64,000 bases of DNA from Muribaculaceae bacterium (GTDB lineage Bacteria > Bacteroidota > Bacteroidia > Bacteroidales > Muribaculaceae): positions 1-64,000 of the forward strand of contig JAFZSO010000038.1 in assembly GCA_017619355.1 (NCBI GenBank), read 5' to 3'. The notes beneath the pieces were generated by a model. That model was not told the origin of the DNA and searched no databases. It saw only the letters and a list, made by a program, of their open reading frames with translations. The translations under genes were made by a program, and so were the position numbers. This document shows positions 60,626 through 64,000 of the stretch, piece by piece. The stretch's first letter is position 1; each line of letters starts with the position of its first letter.

Positions 60626-61273
60626 ATGGAGTGGCTTAACGACCTCATCGCCAATACCGACTGGGTGCGCGTCACCGACATTGCCGGCACCGTCTTAGGC
60701 CTCATCTATTTGTGGCTTGAGTTCAAAGCCAACATTTGGCTGTGGCTCGTGGGTATCATCATGCCCATCATCCACGGCTACACCTATCTGGGCAGTGGCC
60801 TCTATGCCGACTTTGGCATGGAGGTCTATTATGTGCTGGCTGCCATCTATGGCTTTATCATGTGGAAGATGGGAGCCAAGAAAGAGGGCGACAAGAAAAA
60901 AGAGAAACCCATCACACACTTCAAGACGCAGGCCATTGTGCCCGTCGCCCTGGTGTTTGTGGCATTGTGGGCGGGAATCTGGTGGATTCTCGTCACTTTC
61001 ACCAACAGCAATGTGCCTGTACTCGACGCCTTCACCACCTCGTTGAGCATGGTGGCGCTGTGGGTGCTGGCGCAGAAGTGGGCCGAGCAGTGGCTTCTGT
61101 GGCTCGTGGTCGATGCTGTGTGTTGCGGTCTCTATATCTACAAAGGGATTCCCTTCACAGCCGGCCTCTACGGTTTCTACACCGTGATGGCTGTCCTCGG
61201 CTATCGCAACTGGCTCCGACTCATGCGCAAGCAGCAACAGCCCACCATACAGGAATCAAAGTCTTTGCAATAA
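60626..61273 (+). CDS. pnuT: PnuC-family thiamine transporter PnuT
   Basis: A 215-residue inner-membrane protein with about seven hydrophobic segments. The pattern WLEFKANIWLWLVGIIMPII and the C-terminal QWLLWLVVDAVCCGLYIYKG with GIPFTAGLYGFYTVMAVLGYRNW fit the PnuC/PnuT fold. Gene context (TPP riboswitch and TonB receptor, with six bases between stop and start) makes thiamine the expected substrate rather than nicotinamide riboside. In many Bacteroidetes a thiamine pyrophosphokinase gene follows; here it does not, and nrfH follows with its own promoter. Confidence 0.9.
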   Translation: MEWLNDLIANTDWVRVTDIAGTVLGLIYLWLEFKANIWLWLVGIIMPIIHGYTYLGSGLYADFGMEVYYVLAAIYGFIMWKMGAKKEGDKKKEKPITHFKTQAIVPVALVFVALWAGIWWILVTFTNSNVPVLDAFTTSLSMVALWVLAQKWAEQWLLWLVVDAVCCGLYIYKGIPFTAGLYGFYTVMAVLGYRNWLRLMRKQQQPTIQESKSLQ

Positions 61274-61314
61274 CCACTCTTTGTGAAAATATTTAGTATT
61301 TTTTTGCAAAACAA

Positions 61315-61346
61315 TTTGGATGTATTAACAATAATCCTTATCTTTG
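61315..61346 (+). promoter_or_regulatory. Promoter of nrfHA
   Basis: TTTG at 61315-61318, 20 bases, TATCTTTG at 61339-61346; a perfect consensus match. No nitrite-responsive operator is recognised. Confidence 0.8.
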
Positions 61347-61373
61347 TAAAAAATTAATACAAAAACAATTATC

Positions 61374-61958
61374 ATGAAAATCAAATTGCCAAGTATAAAT
61401 CTGTCACGGAAAGCGCAGATGGCGTTGCTTGTGGCATGCGGTGCAGTGGTGGGTGCTGGAGCCTATTTCATGTATGCACTGCGCTTTCACACTTATCTTG
61501 GCAATGATCCTTCGGCCTGTGTAAACTGCCACATCATGGCGCCTTACTATGACACCTGGCAGCATAGTTCACATGCCCGCAACACCACTTGCAACGATTG
61601 CCACGTGCCTCACGACAACATTGTCAAGAAATACTTCTTTAAAGGAAAAGACGGCATGGGGCATGTGTTTGCCTTTCTCACCCGCAGCGAGCACGATGCC
61701 ATCTTTGCAAAAGACGAGAGTGCCGAAGTTATCATGGAGAATTGCATACGTTGCCACACGCAACTCAACCAGGAATTTGTAAAAACAGGAAGAATTGACT
61801 TCATGATGGCAAAGAAAGGCGAAGGCAAGGCATGCTGGGATTGCCACCGCAATGTGCCTCATGGCAAGGTTTCACTTTCCAGCACCCAGCAAGCGCTGGT
61901 TCCTTATCCACCCTCACCAGTGCCTGACTGGCTGAACAAAGCAATCAAGAATAAATAA
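61374..61958 (+). CDS. nrfH: Cytochrome c nitrite reductase small subunit
   Basis: A 194-residue membrane-anchored tetrahaem cytochrome of the NapC/NirT family. One N-terminal membrane helix (AQMALLVACGAVVGAGAYFM) is followed by four haem motifs: CVNCH, CNDCH, CIRCH and CWDCH. It takes electrons from menaquinol and passes them to NrfA. NrfA starts 14 bases after its stop. Confidence 0.95.
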   Translation: MKIKLPSINLSRKAQMALLVACGAVVGAGAYFMYALRFHTYLGNDPSACVNCHIMAPYYDTWQHSSHARNTTCNDCHVPHDNIVKKYFFKGKDGMGHVFAFLTRSEHDAIFAKDESAEVIMENCIRCHTQLNQEFVKTGRIDFMMAKKGEGKACWDCHRNVPHGKVSLSSTQQALVPYPPSPVPDWLNKAIKNK

Positions 61959-61972
61959 AAAACAACAACGAT

Positions 61973-63478
61973 ATGGCAGAACAAGAGAAAAAAGAAAAGA
62001 AATTGAAGAAATGGCAGAAGTGGGGCATCTTTGGAGCCGCACTGGCCGCCGTCTTCTGTCTGGGGCTTGTGGTGTCGTCGCTCATGGAGCGTCGCGCCGA
62101 GGTGGCAAGCGTGTTCAACAACAAGCGCACCGAGTTCACCGATTCCATCATAGCCCAGAACGAGAAATTCAAAGCCGACTATCCTCGTGAATATGAAACC
62201 TGGGCCATGACCGAGGACACCAGTTTTGTAAGCGAGTTCAACAGTTCGCAAGCCGTGGATGTGCTGGAACAACGTCCTGAAATGGTGATTTTGTGGGCTG
62301 GTTATGCTTTCTCACGCAACTACAATACTCCTCGCGGTCACAAGCACTGCCTCGACGACCTGCGCGAAATTTTGCGCACAGGCAATCCTGGAATTGACGG
62401 CGATGCCGACATGCAGCCAGGCACCTGCTGGACCTGCAAGGGGCCCGACGTGCCACGCATGATGCGTGAACTGGGCATCGATAAGTTCTATCACAAGCGC
62501 TGGAGCGAACTGGGTCCCGAAATCATGAACACCATTGGCTGCAGCGACTGCCACGATGCCCGCACAATGGACCTGAAACCTGCCCGCCCGGCCCTCTATG
62601 AGGCCTGGAACCGCCGTGGCATGGATGTGAAGAAGGCCACCCATCAGGAAATGCGCTCGCTGGTGTGCGCACAGTGCCATACCGAGTACTATTTCGACAA
62701 AGAGACCGACTACCTGATGTTCCCGCAAGACAAAGGCTTGACGCTCGAAGATGCCGAGGCCTACTATGACAGCATTGGCTTCTACGACTACATCCACCCG
62801 CTTTCAAAGACGCCCATTCTCAAGGCTCAGCATCCTGGATATGAAATCTTCATGCAGGGCATTCACGGCCAGCGTGGCGTGAGCTGTGCCGACTGCCACA
62901 TGCCCTACAAGAGCGAGGGTGGCGTGAAGTTTACCGACCACCACATCACCTCGCCACTTGCCAAGATCGACCGCACTTGCCAGGTGTGCCACCGCGAAGA
63001 TGCCGAGGTGCTGCGTCAGAATGTGTATGAACGCCAGCGCAAGTGCACCGAGGTGCGTGACCGCGCCGAGAAGGAACTGGCGGCTGCCCACATCGAGGCC
63101 AAATTTGCCCTCGACAAGGGTGCAACCGATGCTGAGATGAAACCCGTACAGGATTTGTTGCGCAAGAGCCAGTGGCGTTGGGACTATGCTATTGCCTCAC
63201 ATGGTGCCACATTCCACGCTCCGCAAGAGGTGACTCGCCTGCTATCGCACAGTGTGGACTATGCCCTGCAGGCTCGCCTGCTCATCGGCAAGATTCTTGC
63301 CAAGCACGGTTTCACCGGTGATGTGCCCATGCCCGACATCTCCACCAAGGCAAAGGCTCAGGCATTCATCGGCCTTGACATGAATACACTCAAAGCCAAG
63401 AAGAAGAAATTCCTCGAAACCATTGTTCCCAAGTGGATTAAAGATGCCAAAGCCAAGGGTAAAATCATAGAGGTATGA
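61973..63478 (+). CDS. nrfA: Ammonia-forming cytochrome c nitrite reductase
   Basis: A 501-residue periplasmic pentahaem enzyme that reduces nitrite to ammonia. The catalytic haem has the special lysine motif CWTCK (152-156). The other four are CSDCH, CAQCH, CADCH and CQVCH. The active-site tyrosine follows the third (CAQCHTEYYF). The N-terminal hydrophobic segment (GIFGAALAAVFCLGLVVSSL) acts as signal or anchor. It ends in a four-base overlap (ATGA) with the next gene, so the cytochrome assembly gene is probably coupled. Confidence 0.96.
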   Translation: MAEQEKKEKKLKKWQKWGIFGAALAAVFCLGLVVSSLMERRAEVASVFNNKRTEFTDSIIAQNEKFKADYPREYETWAMTEDTSFVSEFNSSQAVDVLEQRPEMVILWAGYAFSRNYNTPRGHKHCLDDLREILRTGNPGIDGDADMQPGTCWTCKGPDVPRMMRELGIDKFYHKRWSELGPEIMNTIGCSDCHDARTMDLKPARPALYEAWNRRGMDVKKATHQEMRSLVCAQCHTEYYFDKETDYLMFPQDKGLTLEDAEAYYDSIGFYDYIHPLSKTPILKAQHPGYEIFMQGIHGQRGVSCADCHMPYKSEGGVKFTDHHITSPLAKIDRTCQVCHREDAEVLRQNVYERQRKCTEVRDRAEKELAAAHIEAKFALDKGATDAEMKPVQDLLRKSQWRWDYAIASHGATFHAPQEVTRLLSHSVDYALQARLLIGKILAKHGFTGDVPMPDISTKAKAQAFIGLDMNTLKAKKKKFLETIVPKWIKDAKAKGKIIEV

Positions 63479-64000
63479 CACGCACCAAGGCTTGGAGCAT
63501 CAAGCACGGACTTTTACTGGGTGGCGGACTGGCATTGGCTGGTCTGCTGCTTCAGTTTTTGCTGGGGCCTATCGACTGGCAACTCATTGCATGGCCTGTG
63601 AACGCCTATTTGCTCTTGTTTTTTGTTATGCTCGTTGTGGCATTGCATCTCATGCGGAGCGCTTTCTATCCTGTGCGATGGCTCACTTCATTGCCTGCTG
63701 CCATCGGTGTGCTGATTTGGGTAACTGCTATTACACTGGTGATGGGGTTGGTCAGGCAGGTTCCATCGTCACAGCCTCTTGCCGACGCGCTGGGCATCAC
63801 TCGCATGCTCTCGTTCTGGCCCTTTGTGCTGCTCTACGGCTGGCTGGCACTTTCATTGGCGCTTGTGGTGCTGCAAAGGTTGCTGAGCTTCAAGTGGCGC
63901 AATGTGCCTTTCTTGCTGCTACATGGAGGCATACTGGTATCATTGCTCACCGCCACTCTTGGCAGTGCCGATATGCAGCGAATGAAACTTATCACCACTG
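63475..64000 (+). CDS. Cytochrome c biogenesis protein, ResB/CcsBA-like (C-terminus beyond window)
   Basis: The 175 codons visible run off the right edge. The start ATG overlaps the nrfA stop (ATGA). There are five or so hydrophobic segments, for example WPVNAYLLLFFVMLVVALHL and SFWPFVLLYGWLALSLALVV, with FLLLHGGILVSLLTATLGSA. Placement after nrfHA is typical for a Bacteroidetes ccsBA/resB-type gene that attaches haem to apocytochromes of the nitrite reductase. The conserved WWD domain expected later in the protein cannot be seen here. Confidence 0.7.
   Translation, partial: MTRTKAWSIKHGLLLGGGLALAGLLLQFLLGPIDWQLIAWPVNAYLLLFFVMLVVALHLMRSAFYPVRWLTSLPAAIGVLIWVTAITLVMGLVRQVPSSQPLADALGITRMLSFWPFVLLYGWLALSLALVVLQRLLSFKWRNVPFLLLHGGILVSLLTATLGSADMQRMKLITT

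Noticed and set aside
60626..61273. Nicotinamide riboside transporter PnuC
   Set aside because: The fold is PnuC-like, but the TPP riboswitch and receptor in front point to thiamine (PnuT).

Overview
The window reads as the chromosome of an anaerobic gut-type member of the Bacteroidales. Direct signs are the many promoters of the form TTTG-N19-21-TAnnTTTG, which is the Bacteroidetes sigma-factor consensus. Most genes lack a Shine-Dalgarno sequence. Lipoprotein, TonB-receptor, BspA-like and dockerin-bearing proteins are typical of the order. The family (Muribaculaceae-like, Prevotellaceae-like or other) cannot be settled from sequence reading alone.

Layout. Bases 1-3.9 kb (minus strand) hold an M13 metallopeptidase cut by the window edge, an FKBP-type lipoprotein and glycyl-tRNA synthetase. 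Bases 3.9-6.6 kb hold a repeat-rich spacer and twin BspA-like/dockerin proteins. Bases 6.7-12.3 kb hold a ParC-type topoisomerase subunit, a DUF3316-like outer-membrane protein, an S41 peptidase lipoprotein and a secreted glycan-binding-type protein. Bases 12.4-14.7 kb hold a stand-alone UvrA paralogue. Bases 14.7-26.4 kb are the accessory part of the window. It holds three AAA+ ATPase genes of the ATPase_2/AAA_14 type, a Sel1-repeat protein behind a structured 6S-like RNA, an alginate-export-type porin and a partner-switching module (sensor-phosphatase-kinase fusion plus STAS protein). Each ATPase gene has its own private tandem repeat at its promoter. Dispersed intergenic repeats surround this region.

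Bases 28.0-42.5 kb form a 15-gene operon for anaerobic lysine fermentation to butyrate and acetate: atoD, kal, kce, kdd, kamA, a P-loop protein, a MutS-like protein, kamD, kamE, atoA, crt, hbd, bcd, etfB, etfA. It ends at a strong terminator. KamA makes beta-lysine, KamDE makes 3,5-diaminohexanoate and Kdd oxidises and deaminates it. Kce and Kal give acetoacetate and crotonyl-CoA, Bcd/EtfAB reduce crotonyl-CoA, and AtoDA exchanges CoA to release butyrate. A GntP permease is divergent at its left end, and dapF follows at its right.

Bases 43.6-52.6 kb (minus strand) hold a Bacteroidetes-type V-ATPase operon (E, DUF2764, A, B, D, I, K). The short-chain fatty acid transporter gene atoE follows it with a 13-base gap, so it is probably co-transcribed. 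After a tRNA-Leu(UAG) and a large multi-domain subtilase comes a TPP-riboswitch-controlled thiamine uptake operon (TonB receptor and PnuT). The window ends in nrfHA and the start of a cytochrome c biogenesis gene, which point to nitrite reduction to ammonia.

The best candidate for something undescribed is the set of three AAA+ ATPase-nuclease-like genes, each with different but precisely periodic repeats (2 x 15, 3 x 51 and 3 x 33 bases) at its promoter. One of them also lies between 55-base direct repeats.
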